This document shows positions 16,518-26,200 of a stretch of DNA of 60,876 nucleotides, in pieces. The notes beneath the pieces were generated by a model. The model was not told where the DNA came from. It saw nothing but the letters and a program-made list of their open reading frames with translations, and searched no databases. The position numbers and the translations under genes are program-made. Positions within the stretch are counted from its first letter, which is position 1. Each line of letters starts with the position of its first letter. Origin of the DNA: Oscillatoria sp. SIO1A7 (GTDB taxonomy: Bacteria; Cyanobacteriota; Cyanobacteriia; Cyanobacteriales; Laspinemataceae); assembly GCA_010672965.1 (NCBI GenBank), contig JAAHFN010000039.1, positions 1 through 60,876 of the forward strand, given 5' to 3'.

Positions 16518-17033
16518 ATGAACGCAACAACTGAAAAGATAGCAAATGGTGCTGGGGTCAATGCGGCAACTGCGGAAAGAGTTCTTGGCTCCCTTCGGCA
16601 GCAAGTCCTGGCCGCGATCGCCAGCGGGGACTCTCTGGAACTTTTAGGGTTCGGCAAGTTTTATGGAGAGGCAAAGCCCGAACGGCAGGCCAGAAATCCT
16701 CGAACTCAAGAGGAAGTAACGGTTCCGGCAAAGCTGATTCCGAAGTTTTCTTTTTCTGGATCCTTCAAGAACCAAGTACAGCCGGAACTGGCGGACATTG
16801 AAGAAATGCTCCAAGGTAAGGAGGCCGAAGATACTGCGGCACCCGTCCTTCAAACTGCTCCGCCTCCTCCGCCTCATTTTGGTTCTCAAACCCCCCCTCC
16901 TCCTCCGCCCCAACGAAACTACTGGGTTTCCCGCAACGGAGGAAATCCGGTTCAAATGGCAAAATCCTACATCCTGCCAGACGATCTTGTTTACACAGAA
17001 GACAGAGGTTATGTAAAGGGCTCCTTGCTCTAG
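16518..17033 (+). CDS. HU/IHF-family protein with proline-rich tail
   Basis: About 171 residues. Residues 1-88 follow the HU fold: N-terminal helices (ATAERVLGSLRQQVLAAIASG), LELLGFGKFYGEAKPERQARNPRTQEEV in the arms region (with RNP near the DNA-bending Pro) and IPKFSFSGSFKNQV at the end. Residues 118-143 contain two runs of five to six Pro; the last 30 residues include the block YWVSRNGGNPVQM, which looks like a small GYF-like domain. HU bends and compacts DNA; a Pro-rich extension with a C-terminal domain is unusual and may recruit a partner. Confidence 0.75.
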   Translation: MNATTEKIANGAGVNAATAERVLGSLRQQVLAAIASGDSLELLGFGKFYGEAKPERQARNPRTQEEVTVPAKLIPKFSFSGSFKNQVQPELADIEEMLQGKEAEDTAAPVLQTAPPPPPHFGSQTPPPPPPQRNYWVSRNGGNPVQMAKSYILPDDLVYTEDRGYVKGSLL

Positions 17034-17063
17034 GCATGGCCTTTCCGGCAAGGGCTAGAAAGA

Positions 17064-17103
17064 AGAATAAGGGCAGCCGTTCAAGCTGCCCTTATTCTTT
17101 TTC
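17064..17103. terminator. Bidirectional intrinsic terminator
   Basis: A perfect 14-base stem (AGAATAAGGGCAGC/GCTGCCCTTATTCT) with a short loop and T-rich flanks on both strands. It separates the HU-like gene (plus) from the converging 17123-17806 gene (minus). Confidence 0.9.
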
Positions 17104-17122
17104 TAAAACGTGCGGTCGCAGC

Positions 17123-17806
17123 TTAGTCTAGACCGGTCCAAAGACTGTCTAAGTCCCCAATGAACCTAAGTCTTTCCTCTTCGTTCATCGAAGAAAACGC
17201 ATCCGCCCCCAGCAAAGCTCCTTCTATTCGTCGCTCCAAGGATGGTGACGATAAGTAGCAGTCGGACAAAACCTTTTTGGTGCTGGGCTCTTGAGAGTCG
17301 CGGTATTCTTCAAGGGCTTTTGCCCCTTCAAAAAAATACCCGTTTAAGCACAAAAATTTAGAAACGCTTCTGGCCGCCTTTTCTCCCGAAGACATATTTT
17401 CAATTGCTGCGATCGCTTCTGAAACCCTGCTTGCCTCCGGGTTTGCTACTACTTGAAATTCTACTCTGCGAGTTTCTCCTTCTTTGTCGGGTGCCGAGAC
17501 CTGGTAAAGCCCTGGCTCTAAGCTTTTAAATTCTTCTGGAGAAGTTACTGAATACTCGCTCCAGACTCCATCTGGCGACTTCCTTTGAATTGCTAAAGAG
17601 GTTTTTACCAAGAAAAACCTTGTCATTGCTACCGCTCCGAAAGGAACGTCGTACTGGCCAGACTTAGTCCCTCTTTTCTCCGGAGCGCAGGCTTGGCCTC
17701 CTCCAGTCCTTGCTTCAATAAAGCCCCCACAGTCGTTAAACTCTAGCCCTTGAGCTGGCAAGACCGCCGCTAACGTAACTATTGCCGTCAACACCTTTGC
17801 CTTCAC
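17123..17806 (-). CDS. Secreted or periplasmic hypothetical protein
   Basis: 227 residues with a signal peptide (MKAKVLTAIVTLAAVLPAQG). A beta-rich N-terminal half contains GLYQVSAPDKEGETRRVEFQV; the C-terminal half is helical. It overlaps the upstream gene by four bases (ATGA), so the two form an operon. Family unknown. Confidence 0.6.
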   Translation of the reverse strand: MKAKVLTAIVTLAAVLPAQGLEFNDCGGFIEARTGGGQACAPEKRGTKSGQYDVPFGAVAMTRFFLVKTSLAIQRKSPDGVWSEYSVTSPEEFKSLEPGLYQVSAPDKEGETRRVEFQVVANPEASRVSEAIAAIENMSSGEKAARSVSKFLCLNGYFFEGAKALEEYRDSQEPSTKKVLSDCYLSSPSLERRIEGALLGADAFSSMNEEERLRFIGDLDSLWTGLD

Positions 17807-18792
17807 TGCGTTTCCTCCTTACTTGTCTCCTTTAAGACGGCAACAGACTCTTGCCGCCACTTGTCTTCTTCTGGCGAGCCTACGGTTCTTGGGGTTATGT
17901 TCCCAGTCCCAATTGCTTCAAGGCATTTCCTTGCGTATCTTCGCTTTTCCCTTCCTCGGCTGATTTTTGACAATAAACAATAAGTTGTGGCGTTTCCGCC
18001 CTTCACAGAAAGTTTTAAGGCTTCCCTTGCAAGTTCGGGCTGCCCTAAATGAATTCTCGTCCACCCTAGCTGCATCAAAAGTTTGCTTGCTATTTCGTTG
18101 TTGTTCTCCTGTCCGTCAACCTTCCACAGCGCTGTTTGAAGAACTGACACGTTCTTCATTAAATCTGCTGTTGAAGCGTTACCGTCCAACTCTTGTCTTA
18201 GGTTCGTTTGGCGTGACAGATTGTTTGCTATGTCCGGGGAGCATTTGCCGCCAATAGCAAGTCCTCTTAGGTAGTCCTTTTTGGCTCCGTTGTCGTCTCC
18301 TAAGTCTTCTTTATACGCTCCGCTTAACTGAAGAGCGCATCCGTTGTCCGGGTCGAGAGCGATCGCTATCCTGATTTTCCTTATAAACTCCACCTCATTT
18401 GCTCGTTCGTAAAAAGCGCTTGCTTCACCGGTAAATCTCTCGCTGGCTGCAGACATTCCGTTGACTGCGGACGAAGACAGGCAAAACAAGGCCAAAGAAA
18501 ATATGGCTATTGCCTCGGACTGCAAAGCCGGGTCTAATTTTCGGTCTTGTAGCCAGTTTTTTAGCTGTCCTCTTCCTTGGGAACCTAGCAACTTAGCGTT
18601 GGCTACAGCTCCCATAAGAATTGCGGCGGCTCCCAAGGTCTCTTGCGGAGTAGTTACGTCCAAGACGTTAGCTAGAGCGCTGCCCAGTATTAAGAAGTTC
18701 GCGACGGACAAAGTCCAAAGAACTCTTGAAAAAAAGTTCCACAACGGGTCTAGTACATCGAGGTACTTCTTTTTCCACTTCCAGTTTATCAT
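17803..18792 (-). CDS. Membrane protein with TPR-like helical repeats
   Basis: 329 residues. Hydrophobic segments near residues 22-45, 50-66 and 92-110 should be membrane spanning; the rest is a helical repeat region (ALDPDNGCALQLSGAYKEDLGDDNGAKKDYLRGLA is TPR-like in its spacing, as is LLMQLGWTRIHLGQPELAREAL). Such TPR-membrane proteins often accompany caspase-like or CHAT systems in cyanobacteria, but a link here is inference. It is co-translated with the secreted protein downstream. Confidence 0.65.
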   Translation of the reverse strand: MINWKWKKKYLDVLDPLWNFFSRVLWTLSVANFLILGSALANVLDVTTPQETLGAAAILMGAVANAKLLGSQGRGQLKNWLQDRKLDPALQSEAIAIFSLALFCLSSSAVNGMSAASERFTGEASAFYERANEVEFIRKIRIAIALDPDNGCALQLSGAYKEDLGDDNGAKKDYLRGLAIGGKCSPDIANNLSRQTNLRQELDGNASTADLMKNVSVLQTALWKVDGQENNNEIASKLLMQLGWTRIHLGQPELAREALKLSVKGGNATTYCLLSKISRGREKRRYARKCLEAIGTGNITPRTVGSPEEDKWRQESVAVLKETSKEETQ

Positions 18793-19028
18793 TTGCCTTT
18801 TTTAAACAGAAAACCTTATTCTTAAGCAATTGTTAAGTTTCGGCAGGGCGTTTTCTGTGCGTTTCCAAGTTTTCCGACCTGGGAGAAAGGCGTCCGCCTT
18901 CTTTCCAGGCCTTCTTCTTCTCAGCAACGGGACAATTTTGTGATACCCTTGTTTTACGTTAGTCGTCATCATGAAAAGACGGCCACAATAGCCGACCTGT
19001 CTGGTAGAAGAGGTCCTAAAGGGAAATT
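18793..19028 (+). promoter_or_regulatory. Divergent intergenic region with strong hairpin
   Basis: It separates the minus-strand operon (start 18792) and the plus-strand gene starting at 19029. At 18878-18909 CCTGG(G)AGAAAGGCG pairs with CGCCTTCTTTCCAGG around a short loop. AAGGG five bases before the ATG at 19029 is a clear ribosome-binding site. Confidence 0.5.
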
Positions 19029-20609
19029 ATGAAAACAGTCCAGGTTAAGCCGTCGAAAATAGTTGGAAGCGGAATGACTCTGCACGGAACCCGGATAAGC
19101 TCCGGCTCTGGAGACAAGTCCATCAAGTCTTTGTTAAAAGGGTTGCCTTTAATGTCAGAAGACATGCCCGGGGCAACGGAGGGGAGTTATGCCCAGTACC
19201 AAAGCTTGGAGCCGGGTGTTTACCGCGTCTCCTACGAGCTTCGCACTCAAGGAGGCGAGGAAGACCGGGCTATATGTTGGAATGGCGAAGAACTCCAAGT
19301 CGTCGCTACCGTCAAAAACTCCGCAACCAAAAACTTTCACCCCGACGCAGCGGGCACCGTAGAAGTCGAAGTCAAGTACGGAGTCCTAATTATCGGAGTG
19401 GTCGATACCGGCGACAAGCGAGGGGAAACCCAGCTCGACATTCTCAAAATCGAAAAACTTCAAGACCTCAGCGTCTCGCCGGTTTCTGTCGGCCTTCAAA
19501 GCGACGTTAAAACAATGGTCGGTTCTGTCAAGTTGCCGACCGACAAAAAGCCCTATTTAGAGATTTCCTGCGGCAGCAAGGACGTTCCTTCCCAAGTCTT
19601 GGACACCCACATGCAATGGGATTCTTTGCTCCAAGAGCGCGGCACTGAAGGTTCGCTTTGTACCTTTAATGTTCCAAAAGGCAACTGTGAAATACTTTGG
19701 CAGTTCGTCTCTAGCGACAAAAACCAAAACGACCGATTTTACGTTTGGAACGGAGCCGAGCTTCTAGACGCCGACGGCTACGACGACGCTGATATGGTAC
19801 GACTCACGCGCTCCGCCAGAATATCGAAGCTGCGTAAGTTTGAGTTCGAGTCTGACGGAGGCCAAATTGCCTTGGTGGTCCTTGACACCCAGAACAAGTC
19901 CGGGAGTTCGTATGTTCGAGTTCACCATGTTGCCTGCTATCCCAACTCTGAAAAGCAAGCTGGCAGCCAGCCCGCTGTAAAATACCCCGCTCATACGGCG
20001 ATCGCAGAAACCCCTATGGAGTGGGCGTCCTACATGTACCGCGCCTACCAAAAGCACGCCGGCTACGATTACAGCTTGGACGCTTGGCAAAAGCACTTTG
20101 ACTTCGGCTACAACTGGTACTGGCACCAAATGGGGCCAGAAGACCCAACCGGCACCGGCGACGGCGACAACCGGTTGGCGATGGAGTCCAAAAACTTTAA
20201 GCTAAGCGAGGCTCTTCAAGAAGAAAGCTTCAAGGCGCAGTTTTTTGAAGAAATTGGTCTTCAATTGGCAGAATTGGTTTCGGATCAAAACCCCGACCAG
20301 CTCAACCAGTTGCCGGATATGTCCGCAGAAGAACTGCGATCGCTCCAAATCAACAACATTTTGATGGCAGTTGAAACTTGTTATAGAGGCGTATCTGAAG
20401 TTGGGCTTTACAACAATATTGACGACGTAATCTTGGACGAGGTTGTCCCCAACTTTGGCGAAGAGCTCCATACCTACTTGGAGCGAATAGCTTCCTCTCC
20501 TGGCTGGGAAGAAGTCCTTCAAGAACTTCAGTCCGGCAAAGTTGAGTTTGGCGAAAAGCTTCTCGATCGCATTCAGACCTATTGGCAAGATTCTTGGGGT
20601 ATTGACTAG
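19029..20609 (+). CDS. Modular protein M1-M2-M3, paralogue of the 1720-aa protein
   Basis: 526 residues without signal peptide. Three modules are shared with the C-terminal half of the protein at 23255-28417: M1 (GTRISSGSGDKS), M2 (PTDKKPYLEISCGSKDVP through LDTQNKSGSSYVRV, beta-rich) and M3 (helical, YNWYWHQM near the middle). The 23255 protein carries the counterparts GTVVSSGSRDKS, PTDKKPYLQLSCGSRDVP and YNWRWQAM. I do not recognise the family. It is followed by an intrinsic terminator and then three overlapping genes, so it may be the first gene of an extended unit. Confidence 0.65.
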   Translation: MKTVQVKPSKIVGSGMTLHGTRISSGSGDKSIKSLLKGLPLMSEDMPGATEGSYAQYQSLEPGVYRVSYELRTQGGEEDRAICWNGEELQVVATVKNSATKNFHPDAAGTVEVEVKYGVLIIGVVDTGDKRGETQLDILKIEKLQDLSVSPVSVGLQSDVKTMVGSVKLPTDKKPYLEISCGSKDVPSQVLDTHMQWDSLLQERGTEGSLCTFNVPKGNCEILWQFVSSDKNQNDRFYVWNGAELLDADGYDDADMVRLTRSARISKLRKFEFESDGGQIALVVLDTQNKSGSSYVRVHHVACYPNSEKQAGSQPAVKYPAHTAIAETPMEWASYMYRAYQKHAGYDYSLDAWQKHFDFGYNWYWHQMGPEDPTGTGDGDNRLAMESKNFKLSEALQEESFKAQFFEEIGLQLAELVSDQNPDQLNQLPDMSAEELRSLQINNILMAVETCYRGVSEVGLYNNIDDVILDEVVPNFGEELHTYLERIASSPGWEEVLQELQSGKVEFGEKLLDRIQTYWQDSWGID

Positions 20610-20635
20610 CAGTGCTAAACTTTAGTTGCACCGAT

Positions 20636-20672
20636 AGGCGAGTTTTTCTCACCCTGGAACTCGCCTTTTTCT
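20636..20672 (+). terminator. Intrinsic terminator abutting the next start codon
   Basis: Perfect nine-base stem AGGCGAGTT/AACTCGCCT followed by a T run. Only ten bases separate it from the ATG at 20683, so the downstream gene has no promoter space of its own. Confidence 0.85.
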
Positions 20673-20682
20673 AAAAAAAACT

Positions 20683-21054
20683 ATGGACATTAACGTTAGA
20701 CAAGTCCCTCAAACCGAAACTGAAGAAAATTTAGACGAAATTGGAATGATGCTTAGTGCGGCCGCGTCTGAGTGCGGCGAAAAGCTGATTTCCATCAAAG
20801 TTTCTCCCCGAGATGCTTTATCCTTTGCGATTCGCACGCGCAAGGCAAGGCAGTTTTTGGAGCAAAAGTCGCCTCTTGCTTTCCACGAGCGGAAGTTTAC
20901 CGATGCTTTGGAGCGAGAACTCGTGAAACGGTCTCCAAAATGCGGACAAATTTTCGGCCTAATGGAGAATCCTCCCCTAGAAGGGCTTCACCAGACAGCA
21001 CAAACTGGAGATGGCCGTACTGTTTCGTTTTACGCAGTTAAGATCGGAGAATGA
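20683..21054 (+). CDS. Hypothetical protein
   Basis: 123 residues, alpha/beta, no known motif. No clear ribosome-binding site is visible (A-rich leader). Its stop overlaps the next start by four bases, so it is co-translated with the 21051 gene. Confidence 0.55.
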   Translation: MDINVRQVPQTETEENLDEIGMMLSAAASECGEKLISIKVSPRDALSFAIRTRKARQFLEQKSPLAFHERKFTDALERELVKRSPKCGQIFGLMENPPLEGLHQTAQTGDGRTVSFYAVKIGE

Positions 21055-21521
21055 CGGAACTCTGTTTGGGAGAGGGCAAACACTTGTGGCTGGAAGACCC
21101 CGAGCTGGCCGACCTTTCCGAAAGTTCGCGATCGCTTCGACTGCGAGACGTAGAAGGGTATGCCGTCGGAGCGGCCGAAGTTCTTAGTTTCTTAAAACTA
21201 GGACTATTCGCCCTGTTGCAAATCGACTTAGAATTTCGCATCGACTATCCCCAGCCCCCTCCGGCTCAAAGTTGCCTTTTGCTCTTTGACTTAGAGATGG
21301 TGCCCGCCTATAAACCAACTCGGATTGGGGGTGCCTTTTTTAGATGGGAAAGCCTTAAAAAGGTCGAAATTCCCGCCTGTGCCTCCTTCCAAAGCCCAAC
21401 AGTCTCTCTCAGTTTTTTAAAGGATGACGGCGGCTTGACCTGGGGAGGCGGAACCTTGACGGTACAGCTAGAAACGATCGATTCACCAACAAGCAAAGTA
21501 ACCAATGGAACTGAAATTTAA
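21051..21521 (+). CDS. Hypothetical protein
   Basis: 156 residues. Beta-rich with a Pro-rich patch (DYPQPPPAQ). No family recognised. It overlaps the next gene by 17 bases. Confidence 0.55.
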   Translation: MTELCLGEGKHLWLEDPELADLSESSRSLRLRDVEGYAVGAAEVLSFLKLGLFALLQIDLEFRIDYPQPPPAQSCLLLFDLEMVPAYKPTRIGGAFFRWESLKKVEIPACASFQSPTVSLSFLKDDGGLTWGGGTLTVQLETIDSPTSKVTNGTEI

Positions 21522-22539
21522 CCACAATCTTTTCTTCGGTACAGAAGAAGATGGCATCGCCAAAATTGGAGTTGAAAAAACTGGAACCGGAGTTGTAGAG
21601 GCTACGGTTTCTCTGTCTGCAGCTTCTACGAAAACTTCAAGTAAATACCTCAATCGAGCCCTCAAGGCAAAAGCAGATAGCGGCGGCGACTTCTATACGT
21701 CAAAACTGACTTTGTCTTGGGGCAAAGACGAGCAAGGAGTCAAGTACGCTGGGGTTCCGGTTTTCTCCGACAACTCCGCAGAGCGAGCTGAAAAAGTCCG
21801 CTTGTCCTTAAAAGGCTCGTCTCCAGCGGGAGCCGTTTCCGTTCTGGGCTCCGAGGCCGAGTTGTTTATTCTCGACGGCGACGGAACCGGCTTCATGGGC
21901 CGGTTCGTGCCTTCGGGAACCGAAATTAACTTTGACCCTGCGAAGCCTTCTTACCCTGTAGGCAGCACCAGGGTAGAAGTCGGTCAATTTGAAATTGCGA
22001 TTGGCGAACCAAATACCCAGGACTGGGAGTACAACCCCACAAGACAACAAAGGTCGCGTCGCTCGGGGAATCCCTACGATGCTGCGACCAAAAACGCCCG
22101 CTTCCAGAAAAACTTCCTCAACTACCAGAAGGTTGGCTCTGTAGTCAACTTTTTTGGAGAAGTTCACGTTGAAAACTTAAGGTTTCCAACTTTTAAAGAG
22201 ATTCGAGACTACAACCAAATGGAGGGAGAGTCCTTGTCTGAGTACGGCGTTTTGCTTCTCAAGCTTCCCTTTAAAAACCTAGCTGGTTCTTCTAATACAA
22301 AGATAGGAAGTCCTCTGTTGGTAACGGGTCAGGTCGGAGGCCAAATTCGCAATGTTGACGAGACGAATTTAGATAAGGTGAACGCTGGGCTGAGTGCGAT
22401 CGCATTGCCAGACAGCGACTTGGTTTTCTTGGAGTACGCAAACAAAGCTTGGAAAACCGAGCTGAGCGGCGCTGCTGGCGGTTCAGTCTGGTTTCACCTC
22501 TTCGTCCAGGGCAGCATCGTAGTCGAGGCGGCGAACTAA
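21505..22539 (+). CDS. Calx-beta-like domain protein
   Basis: 344 residues. Residues 1-125 follow the Calx-beta layout, with ATVSLSAAST, GGDFYTSKLTLSW, SDNSAERAEKVRLSL and AELFILDGDG, a fold that binds calcium through acidic loops. The rest is beta-rich and not recognised. Its TAA overlaps the next start (TAATG). The calcium role is inference. Confidence 0.6.
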   Translation: MELKFNHNLFFGTEEDGIAKIGVEKTGTGVVEATVSLSAASTKTSSKYLNRALKAKADSGGDFYTSKLTLSWGKDEQGVKYAGVPVFSDNSAERAEKVRLSLKGSSPAGAVSVLGSEAELFILDGDGTGFMGRFVPSGTEINFDPAKPSYPVGSTRVEVGQFEIAIGEPNTQDWEYNPTRQQRSRRSGNPYDAATKNARFQKNFLNYQKVGSVVNFFGEVHVENLRFPTFKEIRDYNQMEGESLSEYGVLLLKLPFKNLAGSSNTKIGSPLLVTGQVGGQIRNVDETNLDKVNAGLSAIALPDSDLVFLEYANKAWKTELSGAAGGSVWFHLFVQGSIVVEAAN

Positions 22540-22859
22540 TGCAGGAGTGGGCACTGACTGCTCTAATTCAGATCTGGCAAGCTATAGAGCAGAAGGCCGT
22601 TTCGGTTCTGGTCTATGGCTCGCAAGTCAGAGGACACGACCGCGAAGAAAGCGATCTGGACTTGATAGCGTTCGATCGCGACTGCTATGACAAAATTCTC
22701 TCCGTCGCCGAAAGCTGGCAAGCCACCAACCCGCCCAGAATAGTATCGGTACAACTCTGCGATCGCCAAGTTTACGAAACCAACATTAGACCCTTCTGGC
22801 GAACCTTGAGAAGAGAAGGAAAATTCGTCGAGCAAATAGTCCCGCCTCAGCTAGAATAG
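22539..22859 (+). CDS. Minimal nucleotidyltransferase (MNT-like)
   Basis: About 106 residues. VLVYGSQVRG followed by SDLDLIAFD gives the GS-x(9-10)-D-x-D metal site (G27-S28, D39, D41) of the polymerase-beta nucleotidyltransferase superfamily. MNT proteins transfer nucleotides and are often paired with HEPN toxins; no HEPN partner is adjacent here. The start at 22539 is coupled to the previous stop (TAATG). Confidence 0.75.
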   Translation: MQEWALTALIQIWQAIEQKAVSVLVYGSQVRGHDREESDLDLIAFDRDCYDKILSVAESWQATNPPRIVSVQLCDRQVYETNIRPFWRTLRREGKFVEQIVPPQLE

Positions 22860-22897
22860 TTCTTAGATGCTAAGGACTATTCCTGATAAAAACTTCG

Positions 22898-22926
22898 GCT
22901 CCCGGTTCCCCAGGAGCCATTTTTCT
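22898..22926 (+). terminator. Intrinsic terminator after the nucleotidyltransferase gene
   Basis: GGCTCC/GGAGCC stem with a ten-base loop followed by ATTTTTC. Confidence 0.7.
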
Positions 22927-22942
22927 TGGACTTCCAGGGGCT

Positions 22943-23134
22943 TTGCTCATAGCTCGGACGTTAACTTCGAGCGGCAAAACCGCCTTTTTCATGGGCGATC
23001 GCAACGACAAGTCCGGCGACTCCGAGTTATATATTCTTGGCTTGTCCTTAGTAGAATCGGCGCAAGAACCGTTCAAAAGCGTCTCGCTAGTCCCGTTTGC
23101 GTCTCTAGGTTCCGTCGGGCTCCCAATTTGTTAG
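22943..23134 (+). pseudogene. Fragment of an M1-M2 module paralogue
   Basis: The translation GKTAFFMGDRNDKSGDSELY through LVPFASLGSVGLP matches a block in the 1720-residue protein (GKFALFMADTEDKKGDSELH, LVPVSSLGPVTQP). It is a piece of a third paralogue with no intact ends, lying just upstream of the intact gene. The duplication seems to have decayed. Confidence 0.7.
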
Positions 23135-23254
23135 CTTCTTAGTAGTGCTAGTAAAGGTGCGCGTTACTAGCGCTACCGACGAATCTGTGGTTTTGTAGAG
23201 AAGGCAACCTTAAAAACGTTGCTGAAGAAACTTATCAATAGCGAGGTATGACAA

Positions 23255-26200
23255 TTGACAAATATATTCGTTTCTGCAAAAGGAAGTGACTCAAATGCGG
23301 GCTCTTTAGGCAATCCTCTTAAAAGCCTAGAAAGTGCCTTGGCGATCGCAGAAAAAGGAGACACCATCGTTCTAAGCCCTGGAAGATACTCTGCTGTTAA
23401 CTTAACGAAGTCTGTAAAGCTTACCTCAAAGTACAAGGACGACCCAGGGGTAGTCTCTTGTTACGCAGCTCTCAACGACGAAGCTTGGGAGAGCGAAGGC
23501 GAAGGCAAGTATAAAGCAGACCTTTCTGAAATTAAACACTTGAGGTGGGCTAAGTTCGACGCCTTCTCCGAGTCCAGGGACTTAAGAGAAGCTCGCTGGC
23601 CCAAGTTCGTCAATCAACATAACTTACGAAGACAAGATTGTGCCATCAGCTCGGCGGGTCATGTCAACGCCGGCGAATATGACCCCAAAGGAACAAAGGG
23701 GTGGTACGAAGGTCCGGGGTTAGCCGACTTGCCCGACCTAACAGGAGCCGGCATGGTGCTGGCGGCTGGGCAAGAGTGGTGGAAGAGGGGAGGAACCGTT
23801 CTAGGTCACTCAGGCGATCGCATAGAAGTCAGCTACAGCTATTCGGGCGGCAAACACGACAAACTAGAAGAGGACGACCCCTTCTTTCTGTGGGGATTGA
23901 AGAGCCTCGCAACGGAAGAAGGAGAGTTTTTTTACGACAGCGACGCCCAAACTTTGCACATTGTATCTTCCAACAACCCTACAGGGGTTTTCATTCGCTA
24001 CGCTCAAAACGCACTGAGAATAAATGCTAACTACTGCAAGCTGGAAAATATACGAATAGAAGGGTCTGTGGACGTTGGCTCTAATGTGTCAGGGCTGGTC
24101 GTTGATGGCTGCCACCTGAGCCGTGGGTTTAAGGATTTGTCAATGAAGGAGTCCGGAGGCTTGGTTTTCTTGAGAGGAAGCGGAAACGTCATAAAAAACA
24201 GCGTTCTATGCAAGGCACACTCTGCGTTTGCGATCGTCCAAGGCAAAGGCCACGAGATAACCAACAACGTAATGTTCGAGTCGGGCTCGCACGGCTACCA
24301 AGACGGAATACAGCAGTGGGACAGCCCCGAAAAGGTTCTAATCTCGAAGAACACCATACGGAACACGACCTCTATAGGAGTTTCAATAACTTGCTACGAC
24401 TCTGAAATTAGCTACAATAACATTTCTCATACCGGGCAGTTTCTTAGCGACGTCGGTTGCGTGAATGGCTGGAGCGCAAGGGACGGCGGCCGCACTGAAG
24501 TCAAGTACAATCGTATTTATTGCCTGGAAAGCTACAAAAACGGTGCCCACTATGGCGGCAAAGGCATTCGGCTGGACGGAGGTGGGTCTCCTTACGGCTG
24601 TTCCAACTTCCGAATTCACCACAATCTCGTCGAGAATACCACGGGCGACTCCATAGTAATTTGGCCGGTGATAGAAGGGCAAGTGCGGCACGGCAACGCC
24701 GACATATACGTTTACAACAACTCTGCGGACAGTACGGGTGGCGTAATAAACAAATCTTCTAATCCCACCTCCTACCAAGGCATCTATTTTGAGAAGAATT
24801 TAGTAAGAGATACTAACTATAACGAGCGCTTCGTAGGGAAAAACAACTTTTTCTTTGGAGAGGAGAAGGAACGAGGACTCAACCACTCAGGCAACCCGCT
24901 TGTTTTAAATTGGCGTCCTCTGCCAAATAGCCCCTTGTCCAGCTTGGCTACCGAAGTCGTCCACTCAAGCAGCACTAAGGCGATAGGCTGGATGGACGCT
25001 GGCGAGCCTGTACTGTGGGGAGGTGCAGAAATACTTAGCCTACAAGAGGTAGTTAAGCTGGGCGCAAGCGAAGACTACGTTATCGTAACTACCCCGCCAG
25101 ACAAGTCGCTAAACCAAGCTTTTACGATTAAGGTGGGCAAAGAGAGCTACACGGCGTGCGGCCACCGGCTCAAGTCCGATCGTTCCTTAGAAACTTTGTT
25201 TAGCGTTAAAGCCGTTGGGCGTCTGTCCGTGTGGGCGAGCCTGAACGGCGAAGACAACTTCACTGACCTAGGAACCGTTACGAAACCCGCAAAAACCGAC
25301 CGCGTACTCAGCTATTTTCCCAAAGCAGACCGGCTAACAGTGACTTTTGACGACTACCCACAGGAGCTTGACGGATTTGAGTCAGTAGTAAAGCTAGACT
25401 TGAGCCGACTGAAAGGCCGAAGGCTGGTGACGGTGATGCAAAACAAACCAGGCGACGTTCCTCTGTACTGGTTGGAAGATTTAGGCACCACAGACAACTT
25501 AAGATGCGTTTATTTGCACCTACGCGGGAAGGGACTGAAGCTAGACTCTGAAGGACGTTTGGTTGTAAAGATAGTTTTTAACGACGAAGCCATACTTAAG
25601 TATCCTAGCAACAACGGAATGAGCGGCGTCTATCCCGACCTAGCAGAAGGCATAAAAGAGTGCGAGCGAGTAGTCTGGTTTAAAGCTCACTGCCTAAAGC
25701 CATTACAAGAAGGTAGTCCGGTACTAAGGTGGAAGTCTGCTGAAGGGTACTCAGTCTCTCAAGGAGACGCTGCGATCGCGCCCAAGTACGGCCAAGGAGA
25801 GTTCAGCCCTGTAGTAAAATTTGACGGGAATTACCTGACGGGCTCAGACTTAGGCGATCGCGAAAAGGTGACCTTAGTAGCTTACTCAAAAACTACCGGA
25901 AAGCAGGAGACGCGAAATCCTCGCCTAATAAGTTTTGGGAAGGAGGGAGGCAAGGACTATACTGAAGGAGGAGGGGCTCTCAGCGCCACCATCGACCTAA
26001 ACAACCACGTCTCCGATTTAGCTATAATATCAACGGCTGTAGTGAACGGTCTTACGGTTGGCGTTCGCTACGATTTCAAAACGTCTGGGCTTACAGGAGA
26101 GATCTTGGAAGTAGCAGCCTTGTTGGAGTACGAAGGCACAACGAAGTTTTGGAACCAGCTACGACACATGTGGGGCTTGAAGTACAAGGAGAGCGCTGCC

